From contig NZ_JADPVH010000015.1 of NCBI RefSeq assembly GCF_026932795.1, positions 1 to 64,000 of the forward strand: a stretch of 64,000 nt of DNA. The letters run 5' to 3'. Made by a program: the position numbers and the translations under genes. This DNA comes from Paenarthrobacter sp. Z7-10 (GTDB lineage Bacteria > Actinomycetota > Actinomycetes > Actinomycetales > Micrococcaceae). The notes beneath the pieces were generated by a model that was not told the origin of the DNA, did not search any database, and saw only the letters and a list, made by a program, of their open reading frames with translations. This document shows, one piece after another, positions 8,912-16,759 of this stretch. The number at the start of each line of letters is the position of its first letter. Positions within the stretch are counted from its first letter, which is position 1.

Positions 8912-10078
8912 TCAGGCGGAGGCGAGCCAGAGGTCGGGGCCAAAGACCTCGTAGTGGATGCGCTCCGCCGGGATTCCGGTGGCCAGTGCCTGGGACCGAA
9001 TTGATTTCATGAAGGGCAGCGGTCCGCACAGGTAGACGGAGGCGTCCGCGGGAATGTCCAGGTTCGCCAGCGACATGAAACCCTCGTTGGACCCCTCTTC
9101 CGGACGCTCCAGCCACAGCTGCAGCGTGGCCGAATCCAAGCTGGCAATGTCGTCGCTCATCTGCTTCTGCAGTGCCCAGTTGTCCAGCCCCTGGTCCGCA
9201 TGCAGCACCAGCACCTCGCGGCTGGACTCCGACTCCACCAATGAGCGCAGGATGGAGGCCGTTGGCGTGCACCCAATCCCGGCGGAGGCGAGAATCAAGG
9301 GGTGGTCCCCCGCACCCAAAGTCACGTCGCCATAGGGATTGGACAGCTGCAGGACATCGCCGACCTGCACCGAATTGTGCAGCACTGGGGAAACCTCGCC
9401 ATCGGTGTCGATTTTTGTGGTGAAGACTCGGCGCTGGTCTTGGCTGCCCGAATGCAGCGAGTACTGGCGCACCTGGAAAATTCCATCCGGCATCCGGACT
9501 TTGACGCTGACGAACTGTCCCGGAGCGGCGGGGCTGACCGGGGTTTCATCGGCCGCCTCCAAGGTGAAGGTCATGGAATTGATCCCTGCCGATTGCTTGC
9601 CGACGACTCTCCACGGCTGGAAGGGCCGGTCGTTGGCCGCGGCGGCGTAAAGCCCCTTTTCTATCTTGACCAGCGCATGTGCCATCAGCCAGTACACCTC
9701 GCTCCACGCGTTGGCGATGTCCTCGGTGATTACATCGGCGAGCTCCTCCGCTATGGCTTCGAACAGGTACTTGTACACGATCGGGTACTGATCCTCGGTG
9801 ATACCCAGCGATGCATGCTTGTGCGCAATGCGGACGAGCACCGTTTCCGGGATGCTGTCCGGGTTCTTCACCAAGTGCCCGGCAAAGGCGGCGATACTGC
9901 CGGCCAGGGCCTGCTGCTGAGTGCTGTTTTTCTGATTGGAACGGCTGAACAGGCCGTCAAAGAGTTCCGGATGAGCGGTGAACATGCGGGCGTAGAAATT
10001 GGGAGTGATCGCCGGTAGACGCTCGGCAACCAGAGGCAGCGTGGCTTCGATGATGGGAAGTGCCTGGTCCGAAAGCAT
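8912..10078 (-). CDS. hmp: flavohaemoprotein, nitric oxide dioxygenase
   Basis: Cytoplasmic Hmp of 388 aa, which oxidises NO to nitrate with O2 and NAD(P)H. The globin domain is residues 1-135, with the proximal haem His in KHASLGI (about residue 88). The FAD domain follows with RQYSLHS, and the NAD-binding domain with SAGIGCTPTASIL and YLCGPLPFM; the end is HYEVFGP. The start is the ATG at 10078 (MLSDQALP, the family's usual N-terminus), preceded by CAGGAG five bases upstream. A longer frame runs upstream to 10138 but lacks support. The gene follows nsrR on the same strand, with a candidate NsrR operator in the 128-base gap. Confidence 0.95.
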   Translation of the reverse strand: MLSDQALPIIEATLPLVAERLPAITPNFYARMFTAHPELFDGLFSRSNQKNSTQQQALAGSIAAFAGHLVKNPDSIPETVLVRIAHKHASLGITEDQYPIVYKYLFEAIAEELADVITEDIANAWSEVYWLMAHALVKIEKGLYAAAANDRPFQPWRVVGKQSAGINSMTFTLEAADETPVSPAAPGQFVSVKVRMPDGIFQVRQYSLHSGSQDQRRVFTTKIDTDGEVSPVLHNSVQVGDVLQLSNPYGDVTLGAGDHPLILASAGIGCTPTASILRSLVESESSREVLVLHADQGLDNWALQKQMSDDIASLDSATLQLWLERPEEGSNEGFMSLANLDIPADASVYLCGPLPFMKSIRSQALATGIPAERIHYEVFGPDLWLASA

Positions 10079-10120
10079 ATGAACTCCTGAGGTTTGGAAA
10101 TGACCTACAGGACAAAAGTA

Positions 10121-10133
10121 GCATTTGAAATGC
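10121..10133. promoter_or_regulatory. candidate NsrR operator GCATTTGAAATGC
   Basis: A perfect palindrome of 6+1+6 bases in the hmp promoter region, 43 bases before the hmp start. It fits the core GyATTTnAAATrC of the established NsrR motif. Position and the neighbouring nsrR gene support it; binding is inferred. Confidence 0.65.
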
Positions 10134-10162
10134 AACATTTAGTCGCATACCCGCGCCCGGCC

Positions 10163-10193
10163 GGATTATTTCTACACCACGTAGAAATAATCC
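10163..10193. repeat. perfect 13-bp inverted repeat between nsrR and hmp
   Basis: GGATTATTTCTAC and its exact complement flank the 5-base centre ACCAC. It is AT-rich against a GC-rich background and lies 14 bases past the nsrR stop. No T-run follows on the minus strand, so it may be a second regulator site or an mRNA hairpin rather than an ordinary terminator. Confidence 0.7.
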
Positions 10194-10206
10194 TTGGAAT
10201 GGCGCG

Positions 10207-10656
10207 CTAAACGGGCCTGAGGGTGCTTAAGGTCACAAAGACGGGTGCCATCTGATTCTCGTGCGGAAGGCTGGAAATGACGACGGCGTCCAGCTCGGCA
10301 TAGAAGGCCTCGCGGGCGCGGGCCAAGGCGCTCCGCAGGGAACAGTCGCGGTTCAGCGGGCAGTTTCCGTTCGGAGTACTGCAATCAGCTACCGTGGGTC
10401 GGGTATCCAGGCGCCGCAGCAGCCAACCCACCGTCGTCGTCCGGCCGAGGCCGGAAAGCACTGCGCCTCCAGCGCGACCACGGGTGACGTCCACCAGGCC
10501 CAGCTCACGCAGCCGAATCATGGCCTTGCTGACGTGGTTGTACGGGATCTCAACAGCCTCGGCGACCTGCCGGGAGGTCAGCACTCTGCCATCCGGCGCG
10601 GCCGCCAGCAGCATGACCACACGAAGGCACAGATCCGAAAAAGCATTAAGCCGCAC
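10207..10656 (-). CDS. nsrR: Rrf2-family NO-sensing repressor NsrR
   Basis: An Rrf2 protein of 149 aa. The winged helix is at residues 1-80 (FSDLCLRVVMLL, VAEAVEIPYNHVSKAMIRL). The iron-sulfur loop has three cysteines, in CSTPNGNCPLNRDC, spaced as in NsrR. In the family, NO damages the 4Fe-4S or 2Fe-2S cluster and releases repression of hmp. Its position directly upstream of hmp on the same strand is the classic arrangement. The start is GTG at 10656, six bases after TAGTCT, so it is probably leaderless. The C-terminus past the cysteines is short, as usual. Confidence 0.9.
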   Translation of the reverse strand: MRLNAFSDLCLRVVMLLAAAPDGRVLTSRQVAEAVEIPYNHVSKAMIRLRELGLVDVTRGRAGGAVLSGLGRTTTVGWLLRRLDTRPTVADCSTPNGNCPLNRDCSLRSALARAREAFYAELDAVVISSLPHENQMAPVFVTLSTLRPV

Positions 10657-10662
10657 GTTCTA

Positions 10663-10668
10663 AGACTA
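10663..10668 (-). promoter_or_regulatory. -10 hexamer TAGTCT of nsrR, leaderless
   Basis: TAGTCT on the minus strand, six bases before the nsrR GTG. It supports GTG rather than a downstream ATG as the start. Confidence 0.6.
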
Positions 10669-10821
10669 ACCGGCTCCCGGTCCGCGCTCCGCGTGGCGCA
10701 GTATGACGCCGGGCGACCCTCTCTGGTGACTGCGGGGACCGCCCGGCTTCAGCCCCGGGTATCAGGCCAAAGGGTAGTAAATACGAACGGAGTCGCCGCA
10801 AGGCGCCGTGAGCAACCGGGG

Positions 10822-12648
10822 TCAGCCCAAACGAGCCTTGAGCCCCTCGAGCTCGGCCGTCAGCTCCGCGGGCAGTGAGGTTCCGAACTGGCCATACCAC
10901 TGCTCGATACTCTCGACTTCGGCAGCCCATTCCTTCGGATCGACCCGCACGGCCTCCTGAACATCGTCGTCCGTCATCTCCAGTCCGGATACGTCCAGCG
11001 AACCCGGAGCGGGGACAAAACCAATCGGGGTCTCGACAGCCTCGGCTGTGCCCTCAAGCCGCTCGATGGCCCACTTGAGCACGCGCGAGTTGTCGCCAAA
11101 GCCGGGCCAGGCGAAACCGCCGTCGGCCGTGCGCCGGAACCAGTTGACCAGGAAAATCCGCGGCAGCTTCGCGGCATCTCCGGTCTTACTGAGCGTGATC
11201 CAGTGCTTGAGGTAGTCGCCGGCGTCGTAGCCAATGAACGGGAGCATGGCCATCGGATCCCGCCGCACCACGCCGACCTGGCCGGAGGCGGCCGCCGTGG
11301 TCTCCGAGGACAGGGTGGACCCCATGAAGATGCCATTGGTCCAGCTGCGGGACTCGGTCACCAGCGGAATGGTGGTTTTGCGGCGGCCACCAAAAAGGAT
11401 CGCCGAGATCGGCACTCCGTTGGGCTCGTTGTACTCCGGCGCCAGCATGTCGATCTGATCGATCGGCGTGCAAAAGCGGGAGTTGGGATGCGCTGCGGGA
11501 CGGCCCGAATCGGGGGTCCAGGAGTCACCCTGCCAATCCGTCAAGTGCGCCGGCACCTCCGCCGTCATGCCCTCCCACCAGACACCGCCGTCGTCCGTTA
11601 GAGCAACGTTGGTGAAGATGGAGTTGCCCTTGGCGATGGCGCGCATCGCATTGGGATTGGTGTTCCAACCGGTACCCGGGGCCACGCCAAACAGACCCGC
11701 CTCCGGATTGACGGCCCGCAGCTGGCCGTCTGCGCCGAAACGCATCCAGGTGATGTCATCGCCCAGCGTCTGCACGTTCCACCCCTTGATGGTGGGGTCC
11801 AGCAGAGCGAGGTTGGTTTTGCCGCAGGCGGAGGGGAAAGCCGCGGAGATGTAGTAGGTCTTCTGCTGCGGGGAAGTCAGCTTGAGGATCAGCATATGCT
11901 CGGCGAGCCATCCCTCGTCATGCGCCATCACAGATGCGATGCGCAGAGCAAAGCATTTCTTGCCCAGCAGTGCATTGCCGCCGTAGCCGGAGCCGAAGGA
12001 GAAAATGGAACGCTCCTCGGGAAAGTGCACAATCCATTTCTCGTCGCTGCAGGGCCAGATCACATCCTCCTGGCCCGCGGCCAGCGGTGCCCCCACCGAG
12101 TGCAGAGCAGGAACATAGAAGGCATCCAGTTCCTCCATCTTCCGCAATACGTCGGTGCCGATGCGGGCCATGATGCGCATCGACGCGACGACGTAGGCAC
12201 TGTCCGTGATTTCCACCCCAAATTTGGGATCATTGGCGTCCAGGTGGCCCATGACGAACGGAATGACATACATGGTCCGGCCGCGCATCGACCCCGCGAA
12301 CAGGGTCTGCAGCTTTGCCTTCATCTGCGCCGGTTCCATCCAATTGTTGGTGAAACCCGCGTCGCCTTCCTTTTCCGAGCAAATAAACGTTTGCTGCTCA
12401 ACCCGGGCGACGTCTTTGGGGTCCGAGAAAGCGGCAAAGGAATTAGGGAACTTCGCCTCGTTAAGGGCAACGAGGGTGCCGGCCTCCACCAGCGCGCCGG
12501 TCAGCCGCTGATTTTCATCGGCTGAACCGTCCACCCAATGGATTCGGTCCGGCTGCGTGAGCTCCGCCACTTCGTCAATCCAGCTGAGCAAACGCCGGTG
12601 CGTGGTGGCCGCTCGCTCAGCTACCTGTTGGCTCGGCGTATCTCCCAT
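10822..12648 (-). CDS. pckG: phosphoenolpyruvate carboxykinase (GTP)
   Basis: A GTP-dependent PEP carboxykinase of 608 aa: oxaloacetate + GTP gives PEP + CO2 + GDP, the entry step of gluconeogenesis. The kinase-1 P-loop with the reactive cysteine is ACGKTN (residues 274-279) in [15 protein letters not shown]. The Mn site and kinase-2 motif lie in [10 protein letters not shown], and nucleotide contacts in [19 protein letters not shown]. Length matches the GTP class (about 600 aa), not the shorter ATP class. The start ATG follows GAAGGGAAGAG. The long upstream region contains a CRP/GlxR-like site at 12786-12801, consistent with carbon-source control. Confidence 0.96.
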   Translation of the reverse strand: MGDTPSQQVAERAATTHRRLLSWIDEVAELTQPDRIHWVDGSADENQRLTGALVEAGTLVALNEAKFPNSFAAFSDPKDVARVEQQTFICSEKEGDAGFTNNWMEPAQMKAKLQTLFAGSMRGRTMYVIPFVMGHLDANDPKFGVEITDSAYVVASMRIMARIGTDVLRKMEELDAFYVPALHSVGAPLAAGQEDVIWPCSDEKWIVHFPEERSIFSFGSGYGGNALLGKKCFALRIASVMAHDEGWLAEHMLILKLTSPQQKTYYISAAFPSACGKTNLALLDPTIKGWNVQTLGDDITWMRFGADGQLRAVNPEAGLFGVAPGTGWNTNPNAMRAIAKGNSIFTNVALTDDGGVWWEGMTAEVPAHLTDWQGDSWTPDSGRPAAHPNSRFCTPIDQIDMLAPEYNEPNGVPISAILFGGRRKTTIPLVTESRSWTNGIFMGSTLSSETTAAASGQVGVVRRDPMAMLPFIGYDAGDYLKHWITLSKTGDAAKLPRIFLVNWFRRTADGGFAWPGFGDNSRVLKWAIERLEGTAEAVETPIGFVPAPGSLDVSGLEMTDDDVQEAVRVDPKEWAAEVESIEQWYGQFGTSLPAELTAELEGLKARLG

Positions 12649-12785
12649 GACTCTTCCCTTCGTTGGGTCAGCAGTGTGACTAAATGCTATGGGGTCTGGG
12701 AGGCCCGTTCCGCGGCGGGACGGCGGCCAGCAATTTCCTAATCCGCGGCTTTTCGCGGTTTTCGGGCCAAATTAGGGTGCGCTTA

Positions 12786-12801
12786 TGTGATATACATCAC
12801 C
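12786..12801. promoter_or_regulatory. CRP/GlxR-type site TGTGATATACATCACC
   Basis: TGTGA-N6-TCACC matches the CRP/GlxR consensus TGTGA-N6-TCACA in all but the last base. It lies 138 bases before the pckG start and about 145 bases before tRNA-Arg, in an AT-rich stretch. pckG is the likely target. The remaining 12649-12945 sequence shows no gene. Confidence 0.6.
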
Positions 12802-12945
12802 TAGACCGGTATATACTTCAATGACCATATGAGTGGTAATTTGTTCACGGGGACAGATTCAAGCTAGAGTTGTCTTCGGTTCGAGAGGCATGGAAAAAGC
12901 TCACGGGCAAGCGGAATGCTGGTATCGGTTCTGCGGAAAAACATT

Positions 12946-13021
12946 GCGTGCGTAGCTCAACGGATAGAGCATCTGACTACGGATCAGAAGGTTGGGGGTT
13001 CGAATCCCTTCGCGCGCACCA
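12946..13021 (+). tRNA. tRNA-Arg(ACG)
   Basis: A 76-base tRNA with acceptor stem GCGTGCG/CGCGCGC, discriminator A and encoded CCA. The anticodon loop is CTACGGA (12977-12983), with anticodon ACG at 12979-12981. A34 must be deaminated to inosine to read CGC and CGA, and the TadA that does this is at 21960-22538. Confidence 0.96.
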
Positions 13022-13028
13022 GACAAGA

Positions 13029-13060
13029 AATGCGTGGCACCCTGGGTGTCACGCATTTTT
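13029..13060 (+). terminator. Rho-independent terminator after tRNA-Arg(ACG)
   Basis: A 13-bp stem (13029-13041 with 13045-13057, one G-T pair), 3-base loop, then TTTTT. Confidence 0.9.
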
Positions 13061-13102
13061 CATGCCCGGATGCCCATACCCCCATTACGGCCACTAACCC
13101 CC

Positions 13103-13164
13103 CATCGAGTGAGTAAATGGTGCTCGGTCCAGCCCGGCATCGAGCATCAAGTGCTCACTCGACG
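13103..13164. repeat. 62-bp dispersed palindrome, copy 2
   Basis: Same length and layout as the copies at 4326 and 54559; the outer arms CATCGAGTGAGT and GCTCACTCGACG pair well. It ends exactly where the -10 hexamer of the next gene begins, so the hairpin sequence occupies that gene's -35 region. Confidence 0.78.
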
Positions 13165-13170
13165 TAGGCT
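13165..13170 (+). promoter_or_regulatory. -10 hexamer TAGGCT, leaderless promoter
   Basis: TAGGCT six bases before the ATG at 13177, directly after the 62-bp palindrome. Confidence 0.65.
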
Positions 13171-13176
13171 CGTTTC

Positions 13177-14595
13177 ATGACGGAGCCACAAGAATTTGAT
13201 GTTGTAATCATTGGTGCCGGCGCGGTGGGTGAAAACGCCGCGGACCGCGTGGTCCAGGGCGGCTTGACGGCCGTCCTGGTGGAGGCGGAGCTGGTGGGGG
13301 GCGAGTGCTCCTACTGGGCCTGCATGCCCTCCAAGGCGCTGCTGCGCTCCGGCACCGCGCTGCTGGCCGCGCAGTCGGTGGCTGGCTCCCGCGAGGCCGT
13401 TACCGGAACCCTTGACGCGTCCGCGGTGTTCAAACGACGCGACACGTTCACCTCTAATTGGCAGGACGACGGTCAGGCGGACTGGGTCCGGGACGCGGGC
13501 ATCGAACTGCTCCGCGGGCACGCCTGGCTGACCGGGGAGCGGACGGTTGAAGTAGCCACGAACGACGGCGGCACGCACCACCTGCGCGCCCGGCACGCCG
13601 TGGTGCTGGCCACGGGCTCCACCCCCACAGTTCCGCCATTGCCAGGGCTGTCCGATATCCACTATTGGGGCACCCGGGAGGCGACGTCTGCACAGACCGT
13701 GCCCAACCGGCTTGCCGTGCTGGGCGGCGGGGTTTCCGGTGCAGAGCTGGCCCAGGCCTACGCCCGGCTGGGATCGGCCGTCACGCTTGTCGCCCGCGGC
13801 GAGCTGCTGGCAATGTATCCACGCGACGCCCGCGAACTGGTGGCAGCCGGATTGCGCTCCGATGGAGTTGACTTGAGGTTGAACACCTCGAGCACCGGTG
13901 TATCCCGCAACGATGCCGGGGAAATTGTGCTGGACCTCGAAGGTGGCCAGCAGATCGTCGCGGACGAGCTGCTGGTGTCCACCGGCAGGCACCCGGCATT
14001 GGAAGGACTGGGCTTGGAAAGCCTGGGCCTGGGGACCGAAAAACTGGACACGGACACCACCGGCCGGGTAGCAGGCCATGACTGGCTGTATGCGGTGGGG
14101 GATGCCGCCAGCAAGGTCCTGCTGACGCACCAGGGCAAATATGAAGCCCGGGCCACCGGAAGTGCCATCGCCGCACGTGCCGCCGGAGAGCTGCAGGGCA
14201 CCCCGGAACCGTGGAGCCGCTGCAGTCAGACCGCCGATGACCACGCCGTGCCGAATGTGGTGTTCACGGATCCGGAGATCGCCATGGTGGGACTTTCGCT
14301 GGACCAGGCGCGCAGTGCGGGCATCAATGCCTCGGAGGTGTCGCTGCCGATAGCGGTGGGCGGATCGTCGCTGTACGCGGACGATTACAAAGGCTGGGCG
14401 CAGTTGGTCGTTGATGAGGACCGCAAGGTTCTGGTTGGCGCCATCTTCGCCGGCCCGGGCGTTGCCGAACTGCTGCATTCCGCCACCGTGGCCGTCGTCG
14501 GCCAGGTTCCGATGGAAAGGTTGTGGCACGCCGTGCCGTCCTATCCCACCATCAGCGAAGTCTGGCTGCGCCTGTTGGAGAAGTACGGACTCTGA
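13177..14595 (+). CDS. NAD(P)/FAD-dependent disulfide oxidoreductase, dihydrolipoyl dehydrogenase-like
   Basis: Class I pyridine nucleotide-disulfide oxidoreductase, 472 aa. The FAD motif VVIIGAGAVGENAADR is at about residues 9-24; the redox-active pair is Cys44 and Cys49 in GGECSYWACMPSK; a second Rossmann motif is in LAVLGGGVSGAELAQAY; the FAD-ribityl contact is in YAVGDAA. The C-terminal His-Glu dyad lies in WHAVPSYPTISEVW. The CSYWAC version is common in actinobacterial paralogues annotated as LPD-like but is distinct from the pyruvate dehydrogenase E3 (CLNVGC). No 2-oxoacid dehydrogenase genes are nearby, so a role as a stand-alone reductase is more likely than as E3. The substrate cannot be read from the sequence. 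Confidence 0.85.
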   Translation: MTEPQEFDVVIIGAGAVGENAADRVVQGGLTAVLVEAELVGGECSYWACMPSKALLRSGTALLAAQSVAGSREAVTGTLDASAVFKRRDTFTSNWQDDGQADWVRDAGIELLRGHAWLTGERTVEVATNDGGTHHLRARHAVVLATGSTPTVPPLPGLSDIHYWGTREATSAQTVPNRLAVLGGGVSGAELAQAYARLGSAVTLVARGELLAMYPRDARELVAAGLRSDGVDLRLNTSSTGVSRNDAGEIVLDLEGGQQIVADELLVSTGRHPALEGLGLESLGLGTEKLDTDTTGRVAGHDWLYAVGDAASKVLLTHQGKYEARATGSAIAARAAGELQGTPEPWSRCSQTADDHAVPNVVFTDPEIAMVGLSLDQARSAGINASEVSLPIAVGGSSLYADDYKGWAQLVVDEDRKVLVGAIFAGPGVAELLHSATVAVVGQVPMERLWHAVPSYPTISEVWLRLLEKYGL

Positions 14596-14658
14596 GAGTA
14601 CGACGACGACGCACGGTCGGCGCGATGCCGGCACATAGGTGGCCTTGTCTAAACGAAG

Positions 14659-15186
14659 TCAGCCGGCGCGGGGGACCTCAAAGGCAACGGCCCTGGCGTC
14701 CCGTCCGTCCAGTTCGGCCCACGGGTGCTGGTAGTCAAAGACGGCCAGCGCAGCAGTGGGATAGTTCATGGCCAGATGCGTATACGCGTCCTCGTCCGAA
14801 TCCCGGGAGGCAAGCCGCAGCCCCAGCTCCTGCACTCCCGGGAGATGGCCGATCAACAGCAAAGTACGAACCGTTTCGGGGAGATGATTGATGACCGAGA
14901 GCATCTGCGCAGCCGGCGCATCATAGAGCTGATCCTCAAGCTTAGGAGTAGGCGCCTTGGCTCCCAGCTCCGAACAGACCCAGGTGCAGCTTTGTCGGGC
15001 ACGCAGTGCGCTGGAACACACAATGAAGTCAGGCACCACCTCATGCTCGAGCATCCATCGGCCCGCCACCGCAGCGTCGGCATGCCCGCGCTGCGCCAGT
15101 GGCCGGTCATGATCCGCCACGCCAAGCGGGTACGCCGCTTTCGCATGGCGCATCAGGATCAGCCGCTTCACGTGGTGCTCACTCAT
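14659..15186 (-). CDS. SixA-type histidine phosphatase family protein
   Basis: A histidine-phosphatase-fold protein of 175 aa. The catalytic motif LMRHAKA is at residues 11-17 (His14), with a second His in LLIGHLPGVQEL. The gap between the two and the short length fit the SixA branch (phosphohistidine phosphatase) rather than phosphoglycerate mutase. The target is unknown. The start ATG at 15186 is six bases after TAAACT and has no Shine-Dalgarno sequence. Convergent with the oxidoreductase gene; the 63-base gap shows no clear terminator. Confidence 0.85.
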   Translation of the reverse strand: MSEHHVKRLILMRHAKAAYPLGVADHDRPLAQRGHADAAVAGRWMLEHEVVPDFIVCSSALRARQSCTWVCSELGAKAPTPKLEDQLYDAPAAQMLSVINHLPETVRTLLLIGHLPGVQELGLRLASRDSDEDAYTHLAMNYPTAALAVFDYQHPWAELDGRDARAVAFEVPRAG

Positions 15187-15192
15187 GAACCC

Positions 15193-15198
15193 AGTTTA
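15193..15198 (-). promoter_or_regulatory. -10 hexamer TAAACT, leaderless promoter
   Basis: TAAACT on the minus strand, six bases before the ATG of the SixA-like phosphatase gene. Confidence 0.6.
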
Positions 15199-15302
15199 GG
15201 TTGCGGACCGGAAGGTCCCATTCCCGGGCAGCCGGGGCGGCGCCTCCCGCACGGTCCGGATGGGTGGGATATCCCTTGCCGTGCGCGGCGGCGGGCGGCA
15301 GG

Positions 15303-16187
15303 CTAAATTGAGTACTCCGGGGCTGCCCAGACAATCACTTCCGGATGCTCATAGAACCGGTAGCCCTCCCCACGCACCGTACGGACCGTGTTCGCCAACC
15401 GTCCCAGCTTGGACCGAAGCCGGCGGATGTGCACGTCGATGGTGCGCTCGTTAGGCACCTCTTCGGCATTGCGCCACAGCCCGCCGAGCAGTTCGTCGCG
15501 GCCTACCGTACGTGCTCCGTTCTCGACCAGGTAGTTGAGCAATTCGAACTCCTTGAACGTCAGGTTCAAAGTGTCCCCATCGAGATGGACTTCCCGCCTG
15601 GCCAGATCGATCAGGACACCCGTGGGCCGGGGTTCCGTGACCGCCTGCAGCCGAGCGGCTTCCTGTCGCTGGCGCGCCGCCACGGTGGGATCACCGAAGG
15701 TGGAGCGCACCACGTCCAGCGCTGTTCCAGGAGCGTCCGACGGTGCTATCGCGACGGCGGCGTAACTCTGCGCCGGCGGCACTAGAGACTGCGCATAAGC
15801 GCGGATATCCTGAGCAAGTTTAACCAGCGACGTCCCGGCCGCTGCTGCGGCGTCCTCGTCCACTCCCACGTAGAGCACAAAGCCGTGCGCCACATTGTCC
15901 GCTCCGACACCGCGGAGGCCCTCGCCGCCGGAAACAACCGGAGTTGGCGCCGTGAGCGGCGCGGAGGGCGCCTCAGGGACGGGGCGCAACTGTTCGTACC
16001 CGGATTGGTTGCTTTCCGGTCCCTGACGATATCCCTGCACGGGCCCCTGCCTGACGCCGGATGAGACCGGGGACGGGCGACCCGGAAAGGGCTGGCGCCA
16101 GCCGTTTTGTGGGTGACCGGCAGTGCTGGATGCGGCCTTGCTGGCGTTGCGGACGGAGATGTGGACGTATCCGGATGCTACTGACAT
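15303..16187 (-). CDS. winged-helix transcriptional regulator, OmpR/PhoB-type DNA-binding domain, no receiver
   Basis: A 294-aa protein. Residues about 195-285 form an OmpR/PhoB-type winged helix: LTFKEFELLNYLVENGARTV, then ERTIDVHIRRLRSKLG and VRTVRGEGYRF. The N-terminal 90 residues are Pro/Gln/Ser-rich and likely disordered. The middle (GFVLYVGVDEDAAAAAGTSL to SYAAVAIAP) looks like a small alpha/beta domain; it lacks the phospho-acceptor Asp-Thr-Lys pattern of a receiver, so the signal is unknown. The start ATG follows TGAGGTAA. It has a long upstream region with direct repeats and a CRP-like site (16428-16509). The target is not known. Confidence 0.85.
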   Translation of the reverse strand: MSVASGYVHISVRNASKAASSTAGHPQNGWRQPFPGRPSPVSSGVRQGPVQGYRQGPESNQSGYEQLRPVPEAPSAPLTAPTPVVSGGEGLRGVGADNVAHGFVLYVGVDEDAAAAAGTSLVKLAQDIRAYAQSLVPPAQSYAAVAIAPSDAPGTALDVVRSTFGDPTVAARQRQEAARLQAVTEPRPTGVLIDLARREVHLDGDTLNLTFKEFELLNYLVENGARTVGRDELLGGLWRNAEEVPNERTIDVHIRRLRSKLGRLANTVRTVRGEGYRFYEHPEVIVWAAPEYSI

Positions 16188-16427
16188 GGGATTACCTCAA
16201 TGTGAAGTGGCCGTCATTGCGGCTCGAATGCTGCTGGGTCCCCGCTGAATCAGGGGATGAATGCCCGTCGAGGGGCCGGCCCGGAGGCCAATGAGTGTCT
16301 GGACTTGGGGGTGCTAAGTCAGGCGCGCATTCGACAACAACACATGAACTCACCAGCGGATGCGCTGAGACGGTTCGCTGCGGCTGCAGATGGTGTGGAG
16401 TTGATGTTCACAGTTCGAGTTTGCAAC

Positions 16428-16456
16428 GTAACAAAGGTGACTGGCAAGTAACAAAG
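16428..16456. promoter_or_regulatory. direct repeat GTAACAAAG x2, 20-bp period
   Basis: Identical 9-mers at 16428-16436 and 16448-16456, two helical turns apart. Direct repeats in phase are the usual target of OmpR-type winged helices, so autoregulation of the gene ending at 15303 is possible. Binding is inferred. Confidence 0.45.
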
Positions 16457-16493
16457 CTCTCAGGTGTCCAGCATGTGAGATTTTATCATCTTT

Positions 16494-16509
16494 TGTGACC
16501 TAAATCACC
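16494..16509. promoter_or_regulatory. CRP/GlxR-type site TGTGACCTAAATCACC
   Basis: TGTGA-N6-TCACC, the same outer halves as the site before pckG. It lies about 307 bases before the winged-helix regulator start. Confidence 0.5.
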
Positions 16510-16759
16510 ATAGACAAAAACGTCACAGGAGCGCTCAATAGGTCACTCCGGGCGACAAACATCCACGCAAACCGTTATTTCAGCATGTTTCGTCCAGCCT
16601 TGCTGCCTGATTCTGACTTTCGACGGCTTCGGGTGCCCAACTGGTGGACGTCGACGATGCCGCAGCCGGGGTGCAATGTTCAGCTGCGGCTCGGCGCCAG
16701 TGGACGTTCGAGTCATCCGCGGCCGCAGCGCCAGTGGACGCCGCCTGCCCATCGGTCGG

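Larger units (their letters stand above)
16188..16759. other. 572-base non-coding region upstream of the winged-helix gene
   Basis: No convincing gene. The part near 16400-16510 is AT-rich and regulatory-looking (direct repeats GTAACAAAG, a CRP-like site). The part at 16690-16777 has three degenerate copies of GCGCCAGYGGRCG at 16694, 16728 and 16765, the last inside the end of the MFS gene. Confidence 0.6.

Noticed and set aside
10163-10193. Standard terminator of nsrR
   Set aside because: Stem is AT-rich and no T-run follows on the minus strand, so it is listed as an inverted repeat instead.
13147-14634. 495-codon frame opposite the disulfide oxidoreductase gene
   Set aside because: Shadow; no motifs, and the plus strand has full FAD, NAD and CX4C motifs.
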